Shown here in pieces: positions 16,764 to 25,535 of a stretch of 64,000 nt of DNA. Position 1 is the stretch's first letter. Every line of letters starts with the position of its first letter. The stretch is from Alphaproteobacteria bacterium. GTDB taxonomy: Bacteria; Pseudomonadota; Alphaproteobacteria; SMXS01. A model generated the notes under the pieces. That model made no database searches. It was not told where the DNA came from and saw only the letters and a program-made list of their open reading frames with translations. Position numbers and translations under genes: made by a program. The DNA lies in assembly GCA_028284945.1 (NCBI GenBank), contig JANQQJ010000039.1, positions 1-64,000 on the forward strand. The letters run 5' to 3'.

Positions 16764-17915
16764 ATGGCACATAAGCCCACTTCCGAGGAACTGGACGCGC
16801 TGATTGTCTATCGCGACTTCAAGGAAACCAGTATTCAGCGGATTAACCTACACCTGACAAAGGGATTTATCGACCGCGGCTACAAGGTGGGTGTTGTCGG
16901 ATTCAGTCCTGAAGGAGAGGTCCGGAGCGAGTATCCAGCCTCTACGGTGTTTTTTGACTGCGGCGGCCTACGGTCGCTCGCCTGTATTCGACCCCTGTCA
17001 CGCATCATCAAAGCAACAAAGCCAAGGGCGATACTCAGCGCCTATGGCCCGGTAAACATCACAACGATCTTCGCCGCGCGATTAGCCGGCAGCAATGCGA
17101 CACTGGCTGTCAGCGAACATAACCAACCTGTCAGCCTGCCGCTGAAAGGACGCCCGAAAGGCGAGTACGTCGCGTACAAGCTGATGCGCTACCTCTATCC
17201 CTTTACCACCAAAATCGTCTGTGTATCCAAAGGGCTGAAGGAAGACTTCGTCCGGTATACGGGATTAGCCCCCGACCGATTTGCGGCAATTTACAATCCC
17301 GTCGTGACCGACGATCTGGAAACACTTTCGAATGAACCGTTCGACCATCCATGGGTGGAAGATACGGCGACACCGCTTCTGGTCGCCGTCGGCCGGCTTG
17401 ATCTGGTCAAGAACTACGATGTCATGTTCCGGGCGATCGCCAAAGTCCATCAGCAGAGACCCGTCCGGCTGATCGTTCTTGGTGAAGGTATTCAGCGCAA
17501 GAACCTGGCCGGCGAAATCAAAAAACTGGGCCTCGAAGACGCAATAGACATGCCGGGTTTCGCCCGCAATCCATACAGCCTTATGCGGCGCGCTGACCTG
17601 TTTATCCAGACCTCTGAACGAGAAGCACTCTCCAACGTCATCGTCGAAGCGCTGGCCTGCGGCACATCCGTCGTATCGACCGATTGCCGAAGCGGTCCAC
17701 GTGAGATTCTCAAAGATGGTGCACTGGGAGACCTTGTCCCCGTCGGGGATGAAGATGCCTTTGTCCGCGCGATCATCCACCGGCTCGACAACCCCTTCGA
17801 CCCAAGCGCCCTGATAAAACGGGCGCAGGATTTTACGGTCGAAAGAGCGGTCAACAGCTATGTGGAATTGCTGTTCAAAGGGATTCAGGCCAGCCCGTCA
17901 GACCACGTGAAATGA
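16764..17915 (+). CDS. GT4-family glycosyltransferase (first of a related pair)
   Basis: 383 residues, GT-B fold, family GT4 (PF13439/PF00534). The N-domain ends with the helix KIVCVSKGLKEDF. The C-domain holds VAVGRLDLVKNY and the EX7E donor-binding motif REALSNVIVEALACG, followed by the STDCRSGPREIL phosphate loop. No signal peptide or membrane span, so a cytoplasmic or membrane-edge enzyme is expected. It is closely related to the next gene (same VCVSKGL, EALACG(T), TDC.(T/S)GP and RAQDFTVE(R/K)AV sequences). A glycan-building cassette with the sulfotransferase is likely. Confidence 0.9.
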   Translation: MAHKPTSEELDALIVYRDFKETSIQRINLHLTKGFIDRGYKVGVVGFSPEGEVRSEYPASTVFFDCGGLRSLACIRPLSRIIKATKPRAILSAYGPVNITTIFAARLAGSNATLAVSEHNQPVSLPLKGRPKGEYVAYKLMRYLYPFTTKIVCVSKGLKEDFVRYTGLAPDRFAAIYNPVVTDDLETLSNEPFDHPWVEDTATPLLVAVGRLDLVKNYDVMFRAIAKVHQQRPVRLIVLGEGIQRKNLAGEIKKLGLEDAIDMPGFARNPYSLMRRADLFIQTSEREALSNVIVEALACGTSVVSTDCRSGPREILKDGALGDLVPVGDEDAFVRAIIHRLDNPFDPSALIKRAQDFTVERAVNSYVELLFKGIQASPSDHVK

Positions 17916-18026
17916 GAGTAGATCCATGTCGCCGACCAGCGCAGTTGTCTTGCTGCTGCGAAGCCGCTACCGTCCGGCCCGCTGCGCCAGACGAGCACGC
18001 CCGGTGAACCGAGGGAACGCACAAAA

Positions 18027-19163
18027 TTGAACAGTGAAAAACTGGACCTGCTTATCGTCAATGCCGGCCTCAGCAACGGCAGTGTTCACGGCATTCAAGT
18101 GTGCCTGGCAAACGAACTCACCGCGAGGGGGTATCGGGTGGGAATTCTGTCACTTATCGACCAGGGACCGCTGCTCGAGAAACTGCATCCCGACATTCTG
18201 ACATTCTCCTTCAAGGGTAAGCGATCGCATGAGTGCATCAGGCCCATGGCCGCGCTGATCGACCAGTATACGCCTCGGGCCGTCCTGAGCGGCTTTGTTA
18301 CAATCAATGTCATTACCGCGTTTGGTTCGTGGTGGGCGAAGTCCAAACACAGGCTCGTTCTTTGTGAACACAACCACCCGTTCAAGCTGCCCATGCGCGG
18401 ATACAGGAAGCGCCAGTTGGTGCTGCAATGGCTCGCCAAATTCATTTACCGGCCGGCCTACAAGGTTGTCTGTGTCTCCAAAGGATTAATACCGCTCCAG
18501 CAGCGCGTGTCGCGCCTGCCTGACGACCGGTACATGGCCATTTACGACCCCGTTGTTTCTGAGGAGCGGACAGCCCTTTCCTATGAGGAGAGCGATCACA
18601 AATGGTTCAACGACCATTCAGTTCCCCTGATCGTATCCATTGGAATTCTTGTCGCCCGCAAAAATCATGAAATGCTGATCAGGGCATTCGCGCGCCTGCG
18701 TGAAACCCGCGAAGCCCGGCTGGTCATTCTGAGCGAGGGGCCGGAGCGGCCCAAACTTGAACAGCTGGTGCAGGAGCTCGGCATGGGCGACGACATCGAT
18801 ATGCCGGGCTGGGTGCCTAATCAAATGTGCTTTCTGCGGCGCGCGGATCTGTTTGCCCTGGCCACCAATCAGGAAGGCCTGTGTGACGTCATCATCGAGG
18901 CCCTGGCCTGCGGCACGACCGTGGTCACCACCGACTGTCCGACAGGTCCCGCCGAAATTCTTAACAATGGAGAATTCGGCACTCTTGTGCAGGTGGGCGA
19001 CGAAGTGGGTCTGGCCGAGGCCATGGCATACAGGCTGGACAATCCGCTGCCCTCAGAACCCCTAATCGCGCGCGCGCAGGACTTTACCGTCGAAAAAGCG
19101 GTCAGTGCTTACGAGCATGTTCTGTTTGGCGACGATGCTTCAGATCAACGTGTTGAACGATGA
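18027..19163 (+). CDS. GT4-family glycosyltransferase (second of a related pair)
   Basis: 378 residues starting with TTG at 18027 after GAGGGAACG. The fold and motifs match the previous gene: KVVCVSKGLIPL, SIGILVARKNHEML and the EX7E motif QEGLCDVIIEALACG, then TTDCPTGPAEIL. Sequence similarity over the whole length suggests a tandem duplication followed by divergence. The donor sugar is unknown. The 111-base spacer before it shows no clear gene; a 34-codon frame there is probably chance. Confidence 0.88.
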   Translation: MNSEKLDLLIVNAGLSNGSVHGIQVCLANELTARGYRVGILSLIDQGPLLEKLHPDILTFSFKGKRSHECIRPMAALIDQYTPRAVLSGFVTINVITAFGSWWAKSKHRLVLCEHNHPFKLPMRGYRKRQLVLQWLAKFIYRPAYKVVCVSKGLIPLQQRVSRLPDDRYMAIYDPVVSEERTALSYEESDHKWFNDHSVPLIVSIGILVARKNHEMLIRAFARLRETREARLVILSEGPERPKLEQLVQELGMGDDIDMPGWVPNQMCFLRRADLFALATNQEGLCDVIIEALACGTTVVTTDCPTGPAEILNNGEFGTLVQVGDEVGLAEAMAYRLDNPLPSEPLIARAQDFTVEKAVSAYEHVLFGDDASDQRVER

Positions 19164-19242
19164 CGCTTTGCGCGCAACTGAGTGTAGTCGACGTTCGGTA
19201 CCAGCGCTGTTCGATTGATGTGTGAGGTCAAGAGGTAACGAA

Positions 19243-20106
19243 ATGCAGGATCCCTTCAAGGTCGATTTCTTCGTGGTCGGCGCCATGAAATCAGGCACGA
19301 CCTCGCTTTACCACATGCTGATTCAGCATCCCGAAATTGCAATGTGCGCAGAAAAGGAACCGGCGTTCTTTCTGCTTGAAGAGAACCTGAACCTGGTTCA
19401 GCGCTTGCGTGACCGCGACGCGTGGACGCTTCAGGAATTCAGTGCCATGTTCGAGACTGGAAAACTTCGCGGCGAAGCCTCGACCCCGTACACATTGCCG
19501 CCGTTCTCCGTGGGCGTGGCGAAACGGATTCACGAACACAATCCCGACGCGAAAATCATCTATCTGGTGCGGAACCCGATCGACCGGCTCGTAAGCCATT
19601 ACAACGTTTCCATATCCGACAAATTCGTATCGAGCGACCTGGCCACCGAGACGGTCAGACAGTCCATGTTTACCGGCGTAAGTGACTATGCAACCCAGCT
19701 GAAACCCTATCGAGACCGGTTCCGCCCAGAGAACATTCTGGTGTTGATCTCGGAGAGACTGCGCAACGATCCCGTAGCGACGTTTCAGCAAGTCGAGCAG
19801 TTTCTTGGCGTCAGTTCACTACCTGATCTGAAAACAGTTAGAGCCAACGTCACGCCAAAGGAGCTCAAACCCCCGCGGATTTCCCCCCGCCTGCTAAGGG
19901 AACTCAAGCTTTCCCCGACTTGGAAAACCATCAGCCAGGCAACGCCAGACGGCGCGAAAAACATCGTGCGCAAAATTCTCTATAAGCCTGCGCAGGTGCA
20001 GGCGACCCGCGACGACGTGCCTCAGGCGATCTTCGATTATTTGTCCGACAGAACCAATGAGTTCAGAGACATGATCGGCGACCCAATTCCAGAATGGGAT
20101 ACCTAG
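19243..20106 (+). CDS. Sulfotransferase (PAPS-dependent)
   Basis: 287 residues from the ATG at 19243, after GAGGTAACGAA. The 5'-phosphosulfate loop is GAMKSGTTSLYHML near residues 12-25, and the 3'-phosphate motif is YLVRNPIDRLVSHYN near residues 106-120, both typical of heparan/heparin-type sulfotransferase domains (PF00685). It probably sulfates a glycan made with the two upstream glycosyltransferases. It converges on the histidine kinase gene with a 10-base gap. Confidence 0.88.
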   Translation: MQDPFKVDFFVVGAMKSGTTSLYHMLIQHPEIAMCAEKEPAFFLLEENLNLVQRLRDRDAWTLQEFSAMFETGKLRGEASTPYTLPPFSVGVAKRIHEHNPDAKIIYLVRNPIDRLVSHYNVSISDKFVSSDLATETVRQSMFTGVSDYATQLKPYRDRFRPENILVLISERLRNDPVATFQQVEQFLGVSSLPDLKTVRANVTPKELKPPRISPRLLRELKLSPTWKTISQATPDGAKNIVRKILYKPAQVQATRDDVPQAIFDYLSDRTNEFRDMIGDPIPEWDT

Positions 20107-20116
20107 GCGTCCGCGA

Positions 20117-21475
20117 TTAGAACCCGCCGGCATCGGCAGCAGCAGGCAGGGTGAGTTCCGCCTTGAGGCCGCCAAGGTCAGACCGGTCCAGCTGGACGCC
20201 ACCACCATAGAGCCCGGCAATATCGCGCACGATATTGAGGCCTAGGCCGCTGCCGGGCGTCGCCTCGTCAAGTCTTTCGCCACGGCTAAACACCGCTTCG
20301 CGTGCTTCATCGCTGATTCCGGGACCGTCATCCTCAACCGTAAAGACCAGCATGCCATCCTGTTTTTCAACCGACACATTGATCTCTGACGACGCCCATT
20401 TACAGGCATTGTCCATCAGATTGCCCAGCAATTCGTCGAGGTCCTGCCGCTCGCCGCGAAAATTCAGTCGGTCACCGCCGGAGACGGTAATCGCTAGCCC
20501 CCGTTCAGCGTAGATCTTCTCGAGCGTCGTCTTCAGGCTGTGCATCGCCGGGCCGACCAGGGTGCGGCTGCCGATCACCTTGCTGCTTGCCGCCGTTCGG
20601 GCACGGACGAGATAGTGATCGATATAGCGTCGCATGACATCGACCTGACGTTGCACCGAACCCGCCAACCGGTTTTCCTCAGCCTGCGATTCATTCATTA
20701 GCACCGATATCGGCGTCTTCAACGCATGCGCCAGATTACCGACATGGGTGCGGGCCCGTGCAACCACTTCAGCATTGTGATCAATCAACTGATTAAGTTC
20801 GCCAACGACCGGGGCGATTTCGGATGGATACTCACCCTCCAAGCGGTCTGCGTCGCCGGACCGCACGCGGCCCAACGCCTCCTGCAGGCTGCGAAGCGGG
20901 CGCAGGCCATAACGAACCTGAACGATAACAGCCGCGATCAGTCCGGCGCCCAAAAACCCCAGCGCGGTGACGAGCGCACGCACGAAACTGCTGATTTCCC
21001 GCTCATTCTCGGTGGTTACCGCCGCAACCGTAAACCGGATGCTCGTGTCGCCTTCCGGGAACCGGATATCGCGCTCGACGGTGCGGATCTGCTGATCATC
21101 CGGACCAGATGCATAGGTATGGCGCGGCTGAGGTGCGGACTCCGCTAGATCGACGGCAAGCTCGTGATCCCAAAGCGACCGCGATGGAATGGTTTGCCCG
21201 CCGGGCACCGTAATTTGCCAGTACCACCCGGAATAGGGCTGCTCAAAACGCGGTTCGGCCAATGGTCCCGTCAGGAATACGCCGCGTTCTTCGTTATAGT
21301 CAGCCGCAACAATCAGGCTTTCCAGCAAAACGTCCAGCCGCGCGTCAAAGCTACGTTCGACAGAGTCCCGGAACAACACCACCAGCAAGAGGCCCCCGGC
21401 AATGAGGGCAAACAGAGTCCAAAGGCCCGCCCCCATAATCAGTCGGAATGTAAGGGAACTCGTGCGGCTGCTCAT
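20117..21475 (-). CDS. PhoQ-like sensor histidine kinase
   Basis: 452 residues: TM1 (about 14-34), a periplasmic region to about 165, TM2 (166-188), a HAMP linker, HisKA with phospho-acceptor His250 in GNLAHALKTPISV, and an HATPase domain with the N-box LLGNLMDNACKWA and G-box DDGPGISDEAREAVFSRGERL. The architecture and its pairing with an OmpR-type regulator and a PepSY protein match PhoQ-type systems in alphaproteobacteria. It starts 41 bases after the regulator gene. The signal sensed is not predicted. Confidence 0.9.
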   Translation of the reverse strand: MSSRTSSLTFRLIMGAGLWTLFALIAGGLLLVVLFRDSVERSFDARLDVLLESLIVAADYNEERGVFLTGPLAEPRFEQPYSGWYWQITVPGGQTIPSRSLWDHELAVDLAESAPQPRHTYASGPDDQQIRTVERDIRFPEGDTSIRFTVAAVTTENEREISSFVRALVTALGFLGAGLIAAVIVQVRYGLRPLRSLQEALGRVRSGDADRLEGEYPSEIAPVVGELNQLIDHNAEVVARARTHVGNLAHALKTPISVLMNESQAEENRLAGSVQRQVDVMRRYIDHYLVRARTAASSKVIGSRTLVGPAMHSLKTTLEKIYAERGLAITVSGGDRLNFRGERQDLDELLGNLMDNACKWASSEINVSVEKQDGMLVFTVEDDGPGISDEAREAVFSRGERLDEATPGSGLGLNIVRDIAGLYGGGVQLDRSDLGGLKAELTLPAAADAGGF

Positions 21476-21516
21476 GATGTCATCGGTATGTTCGCCAGCC
21501 CGGCGATACGCCCCGT

Positions 21517-22188
21517 TCAGGCCGACCCGGCTTCGGACTCCATCCGATAGCCCAGGCCCCTCACCGTCTTGATCACATCCACGCCGAGTTTCTTGCGCAA
21601 ACGGCCGACGAACACCTCAATCGTATTGGAATCCCGGTCAAAATCCTGATCGTAAATGTGTTCGGTCAACTCCGTGCGGGAAACGATCTTGTCTGGATGG
21701 TGCACCAGATAGGCAAGCAATTTGTATTCGTGCCCGGTCAGCTTGATCGGCTCACCATTGACCGACGCAGTTGCGGCACGGGTATCCACCTGAACAGGTC
21801 CGCAGCTCAAAATCGGCGACGCATGGCCGGCGGCCCTGCGGATCAGCGCCCTCAAGCGGGCCAGTAGCTCCTCCATCTGAAACGGCTTGGTCAAATAATC
21901 GTCTGCACCGGCGTCGAACCCGGCGACTTTTTCACTCCACTGGCCGCGGGCGGTTAGAATCAGCACGGGCATGGCATGCCCTTCGCTGCGCCAGCCCTTC
22001 AAGACACTGACACCATCGATCACCGGTAGGCCCAGATCGAGCACGACAGCGTCATAGGGCTCCACCTCGCCGAGATATTGCGCCTCTTCTCCATCAGCTG
22101 CCGTATCGACAGCGTAGCCCTCGCCCCTCAGGGTCTCAGCGAGTTGTGCCAACAGATCGGGGTCGTCCTCAACTACCAGGATACGCAT
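21517..22188 (-). CDS. OmpR/PhoB-family response regulator (PhoP-like)
   Basis: 223 residues. Receiver domain with acidic pocket (VEDDPDLL), phospho-acceptor Asp51 (VVLDLGLP) and Lys in FLTKPF-like (DYLTKPFQMEELLARL), then a winged helix DNA-binding domain (VNGEPIKLTGHEYKLLAYL). It follows the PepSY gene with TAGATG adjacency and precedes the PhoQ-like kinase. It likely controls envelope stress or divalent-cation genes, as PhoP does, but no targets are shown here. Confidence 0.93.
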   Translation of the reverse strand: MRILVVEDDPDLLAQLAETLRGEGYAVDTAADGEEAQYLGEVEPYDAVVLDLGLPVIDGVSVLKGWRSEGHAMPVLILTARGQWSEKVAGFDAGADDYLTKPFQMEELLARLRALIRRAAGHASPILSCGPVQVDTRAATASVNGEPIKLTGHEYKLLAYLVHHPDKIVSRTELTEHIYDQDFDRDSNTIEVFVGRLRKKLGVDVIKTVRGLGYRMESEAGSA

Positions 22189-22491
22189 CTATTGCCCTCT
22201 GATCTGGATGACCTGGGAATCTGTCGCGCGCACGGTAATCTCCATAATGCCGCCATCCCCCGACATTATTTTGAATTGATAGACGTAAGTGCCGCCGTTG
22301 TTGGGCGAGTGAAATTCCGTATCGATGATCTGTCCGTTAAACCGCTGCAACACTTGCCGCCTGATTTCAGCCAGGGACATGATTTCACCGCGCTGATACG
22401 CTTCACGCGCGCGGTTTTGCTCACTGTCGGCGGACGCCGCAGGCGAATAGGCCAGGAAGCACAGAACAAAGATGGTCGCAATCCAACGCAT
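22189..22491 (-). CDS. PepSY-domain periplasmic protein
   Basis: 100 residues with a signal peptide (MRWIATIFVLCFLAYSPAASA) and a PepSY-like alpha-beta fold (EIRRQVLQRFNGQIIDTEFHSPN, ending EITVRATDSQVIQIRG). Such small PepSY proteins are often encoded with PhoP/PhoQ systems and may modulate the kinase. It is the first gene of the three-gene operon. Confidence 0.85.
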   Translation of the reverse strand: MRWIATIFVLCFLAYSPAASADSEQNRAREAYQRGEIMSLAEIRRQVLQRFNGQIIDTEFHSPNNGGTYVYQFKIMSGDGGIMEITVRATDSQVIQIRGQ

Positions 22492-22616
22492 TGGAATATC
22501 TTACTAGGCGCTTGTTAAACGGCAAATGAACAATAGCGATATTCACTAAACCGGCTGTATAAGGTCCACAGACTCATTCAGAAGATAGTGTGCGGCAGCA
22601 AGGGTTTTAACAACCT

Positions 22617-22778
22617 ATGATTGAAAGTCCCTGTATTGGCGTCTGCAAGCTGGAGGGCCCCTATTGCAAGGGATGCCTGCGTAGCATCCGCGAGATCGGC
22701 GGCTGGTCGAGCTTTGATGATGAGGAACGTCAGGCGGTTCTGGACCGGATCTCTGAAAGGGCGGCGCAAGATGCTTGA
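22617..22778 (+). CDS. DUF1289 family protein
   Basis: 53 residues beginning MIESPCIGVCKLEGPYCKGC. The four cysteines (C-x3-C-x7-C-x2-C) and the following RSIREIGGWSSFDDEER segment are characteristic of DUF1289, a small possible Fe-S or zinc protein. Too short for the length threshold of many gene finders. Its stop overlaps the next start by 8 bases (the ATG at 22771), so the genes are coupled. Confidence 0.8.
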   Translation: MIESPCIGVCKLEGPYCKGCLRSIREIGGWSSFDDEERQAVLDRISERAAQDA

Positions 22779-23049
22779 AGCCGCCGCATTGAAGACGCTG
22801 ATTGGATTTTTCTACATGCTGAATGGTGACGTGATCAGCTATACGGTTTCTGAATATAGCGCGTTTCAGAATGACGCCGGCATTTTGCCCGAATGGACCT
22901 GTGAGATGTTGATCCAGGACCCTGGTTTCAGTTCGGACGTGAAGGCAGGATTTGCCGATGGTGAGTCCATGCGCGCCGAATGCTACCTGAGCGAGGATAT
23001 CCGCGATCTTGGCGAGCCCTATCAGAGCATCACAATCCAAGCGGATTGA
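22771..23049 (+). CDS. Hypothetical protein, unknown function
   Basis: 92 residues from the ATG at 22771, overlapping the end of the DUF1289 gene. It contains FYMLNGDVISYTVSEYSAFQ and a CYLSEDIRDLGEP segment, with no signal peptide or membrane helix. No family is recognised. Translational coupling to DUF1289 and to the following gene supports a shared operon. Confidence 0.6.
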   Translation: MLEAAALKTLIGFFYMLNGDVISYTVSEYSAFQNDAGILPEWTCEMLIQDPGFSSDVKAGFADGESMRAECYLSEDIRDLGEPYQSITIQAD

Positions 23050-23866
23050 TCGAGGATCGGCGGACCGCGTCGCCGCCTCTTTGCGGGACACAGCGGCCGC
23101 GGTTTTGCTGATCACCGGGTCGCTGGCGTCGAACAATGCTGACGCACGCGGATTACTGGGCCTGTTTGCCGAGGAAAAAATCACACCGGAGGCAACGCCC
23201 GTCGCCGCGCCGCCTGAGAGCCCCGACCATTCAGCGCGGCCTATCGCCTTCGTGAATTCGATCCGGGGGGTAGCGCTGCCGGATCTGCACCAGTTCGATC
23301 TGGTCTATCCAGGGCAGCGGATTGATCTTGGCGACGATGGTGAAATCGACCTGACTTTTTTGTCGCCCTGCCGCACCGAGATTATCAACGGCGGTACAAT
23401 AACTATTGTGCCAGCGGGTGTTGACGCCGACGCGCAGTCGAAACTGAGAACCGAAGCTGCATCCTGCCGTCCATCAGACGAGCTTCCACACCCGGCGCTG
23501 AAGCGGGGTATTTTACCGGATGAAGGCCCGTTTCTTCAGAAGGACTGGCAAGAAGATGTCGTCAACGGGCGGCCCGTCTTCAAATGGGGCGGGATGGCAC
23601 ACGGAAGCGTCGCAACGGTCTCGATCCAGGAACTCGATCATCCAGAGCCTCGCACGGTTTGGCAGATTGAAACCCCCTATCCTTATGTAGCCTATCCGGC
23701 AGAAGCCTATACCCTGATCCCCGGTCAGCCCTATCTGGTCACGATCGAAACAGAGGGAAAGCAGCCTCTGCGCGGCACTTTTTCCGTTGATCTGGATCTG
23801 AGTTTTTCAAGGACGGCCCTTAATCAGATGGTCTGGCTCTCCGACAGCGGCACGGATTTGGAATGA
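23009..23866 (+). CDS. FecR-like periplasmic protein
   Basis: 285 residues if read from the TTG at 23009; a second TTG at 23081 would give 261. Neither has a clear ribosome site, so the start is uncertain. A signal-peptide-like segment (DTAAAVLLITGSLASNNADA) is followed by a FecR-type beta-sandwich: DLVYPGQRIDLGDDGEIDLTF. A second beta-rich region (WGGMAHGSVATVSIQEL) follows. FecR domains usually transmit envelope signals. The stop overlaps the next ATG (ATGA), so it is in an operon with the M48 protease. Confidence 0.75.
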   Translation: MASPIRASQSKRIDRGSADRVAASLRDTAAAVLLITGSLASNNADARGLLGLFAEEKITPEATPVAAPPESPDHSARPIAFVNSIRGVALPDLHQFDLVYPGQRIDLGDDGEIDLTFLSPCRTEIINGGTITIVPAGVDADAQSKLRTEAASCRPSDELPHPALKRGILPDEGPFLQKDWQEDVVNGRPVFKWGGMAHGSVATVSIQELDHPEPRTVWQIETPYPYVAYPAEAYTLIPGQPYLVTIETEGKQPLRGTFSVDLDLSFSRTALNQMVWLSDSGTDLE

Positions 23867-24783
23867 GCGGCCCTTCTATCATTCTGGCGCTTGTGATGTG
23901 CCTTGGGCTTACACTTGCGGGGATACCCAATGCATCGTCGCAATCCGTTTTGAGCCCCGCTGCACAGCAACTCCATGAAGACCATCTAAGCAAACTCTCA
24001 GCGTCTGATGCCGGCCAGATAAAACTTGGGCGCGACCTCGAGCAGCGCTTTATCGCGCGCGTCGGCGGACGCTACCTGAACCCTGCCCTTCAGACCGCCG
24101 TGGCTGACTTTGCCCAGCAACTTTTTCTGCAATCGGGCCGGCGCGCTTTTCCTTGGCGAGTAACCGTTGTGAACAACGATCTTCCCTCTGCCTGGGCCCT
24201 GCCCGGCGGCCACGTTGTGATCTACAAAGGCTTGCTGCGATACGTCGATACGCCGGATGAGCTGGCCCTGGTGATCACCCATGAAATGGCTCATGCCGAA
24301 CAGAACCACCTCATGGATATTGTCAGGCGGCCCACATTTGTAGCACGTCTGACCCCATCGCAAGTAACCACCATGCTCGCATCGTTTCAGGAGAATCCGA
24401 TTGCCGGCATTCTGGCACCCCGTGCTCTCGGCGCCGTTGACAACGCCCTGTTCGAGATCGTCCGGCAGGGATATGGCGCTGAGCTGGAACGTGCGGCAGA
24501 TGACGCAGCAACCGAGATCATGCGGCGGAGCGGTCACAGTCCTGTGCGAGGTGCCACCATTTTCCAAACGCTCTCGGCATTGGCGCCTGTTGGCGCTACC
24601 GGCACGACGTCGCTCTATGCCGGACGGGCTGAGACCGAAGATCGGATAGAGGCACTTGAGCAGACGATCGGTGCCGATGACGGCGCGCAACCGCCCAATC
24701 CCGGTTATGACGTCATCAAATCAATTTTCCCGACCCGCCGACATCTGGGTTTCGCGCGGGCATCCGAGACGGCGTCCCCATGA
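23863..24783 (+). CDS. M48-family zinc metalloprotease
   Basis: 306 residues. The N-terminus has a signal peptide (SIILALVMCLGLTLAG and then IPNASSQ). The zinc site is HEMAH at residues 140-144, with the third ligand in ELERAADD downstream. The fold and lack of membrane spans fit secreted or periplasmic M48 (BepA/LoiP-like) peptidases involved in outer-membrane quality control. It is translationally coupled to both the FecR-like gene and the next membrane protein gene. Confidence 0.9.
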   Translation: MSGPSIILALVMCLGLTLAGIPNASSQSVLSPAAQQLHEDHLSKLSASDAGQIKLGRDLEQRFIARVGGRYLNPALQTAVADFAQQLFLQSGRRAFPWRVTVVNNDLPSAWALPGGHVVIYKGLLRYVDTPDELALVITHEMAHAEQNHLMDIVRRPTFVARLTPSQVTTMLASFQENPIAGILAPRALGAVDNALFEIVRQGYGAELERAADDAATEIMRRSGHSPVRGATIFQTLSALAPVGATGTTSLYAGRAETEDRIEALEQTIGADDGAQPPNPGYDVIKSIFPTRRHLGFARASETASP

Positions 24784-25535
24784 GAGCGCGTGGAAAAATG
24801 GGAGGCATGCTCTTCGCCCACGCCCTGTTTCTGTTGCTGGTCGCGGGTCTCTTCCTGCTCGCACTGAAGGTCGGGTATCCGAATATCAGCGCGCTGGTGG
24901 CAATCTATGCGGTCAATGCGGTAACACTGTTCGAAATCTCGACCCGATCGGCCAAGGCGCGAACCGCCGGAAGCCTCTGGCGTGTTGGCCGGCTCTATGC
25001 CGTCATCATCGGATTGATCAGCTTTTATGTCGTTTCAGACGCATATGTTCTTGAACACGCGTTGAGCGCCTATCCCGCCGACGCGCTATGGTTCCTTGGA
25101 TTTATCGGCAGTGTCGCGGCCCTGGCCCTGGTCATGTCGCTGCGGCAGCCGGAACGCGCCGATATGTTTGTCCTGGCGCCAAGATTTACCGGTAATGGCA
25201 TCGGCATCTTCGTGGTCGCCATCAGCCTGCAATTATTCGTGATGACGGCCATTACGCCGCTATCATTTGCGATGATCGCATTTCGCCTCACCTTCATTGC
25301 CGCGTCGATCTGGTTCGTCGTGTTCGGATTAATCATTCGCAACCCCCCGGTCCGGATGACAGCAAGCCTGTTTGTCACGCTGAATGTGCTGACAGCCTAT
25401 CTCGACCTTCTATGGGATTACCGAACGACCATTGCCTTCATGGGTGGCGCTGTCGCTTTGGCAATCGTTACCTTTGCCGCGACTGAAATGCTGGCGCGGA
25501 CCCTCCGCCCCAAGGTCGTACCGGTCAGGAATTGA
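24780..25535 (+). CDS. Multi-pass membrane protein, unknown function
   Basis: 251 residues with about seven hydrophobic helices. The sequence begins with a short charged head (MRARGKMGGM) followed by HALFLLLVAGLFLLAL. No catalytic motif is recognised. It is coupled to the M48 gene by ATGA and its 3' end overlaps the convergent aminopeptidase gene by 11 bases. Such seven-helix proteins are sometimes CHASE2-linked, but I see no direct evidence. Confidence 0.7.
   Translation: MRARGKMGGMLFAHALFLLLVAGLFLLALKVGYPNISALVAIYAVNAVTLFEISTRSAKARTAGSLWRVGRLYAVIIGLISFYVVSDAYVLEHALSAYPADALWFLGFIGSVAALALVMSLRQPERADMFVLAPRFTGNGIGIFVVAISLQLFVMTAITPLSFAMIAFRLTFIAASIWFVVFGLIIRNPPVRMTASLFVTLNVLTAYLDLLWDYRTTIAFMGGAVALAIVTFAATEMLARTLRPKVVPVRN

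Noticed and set aside
17916-18026. A 34-codon frame (ATG at 17933) between the two glycosyltransferases
   Set aside because: No ribosome site, no hydrophobic or known motif, and an Arg-rich composition like antisense or noncoding GC-rich DNA.
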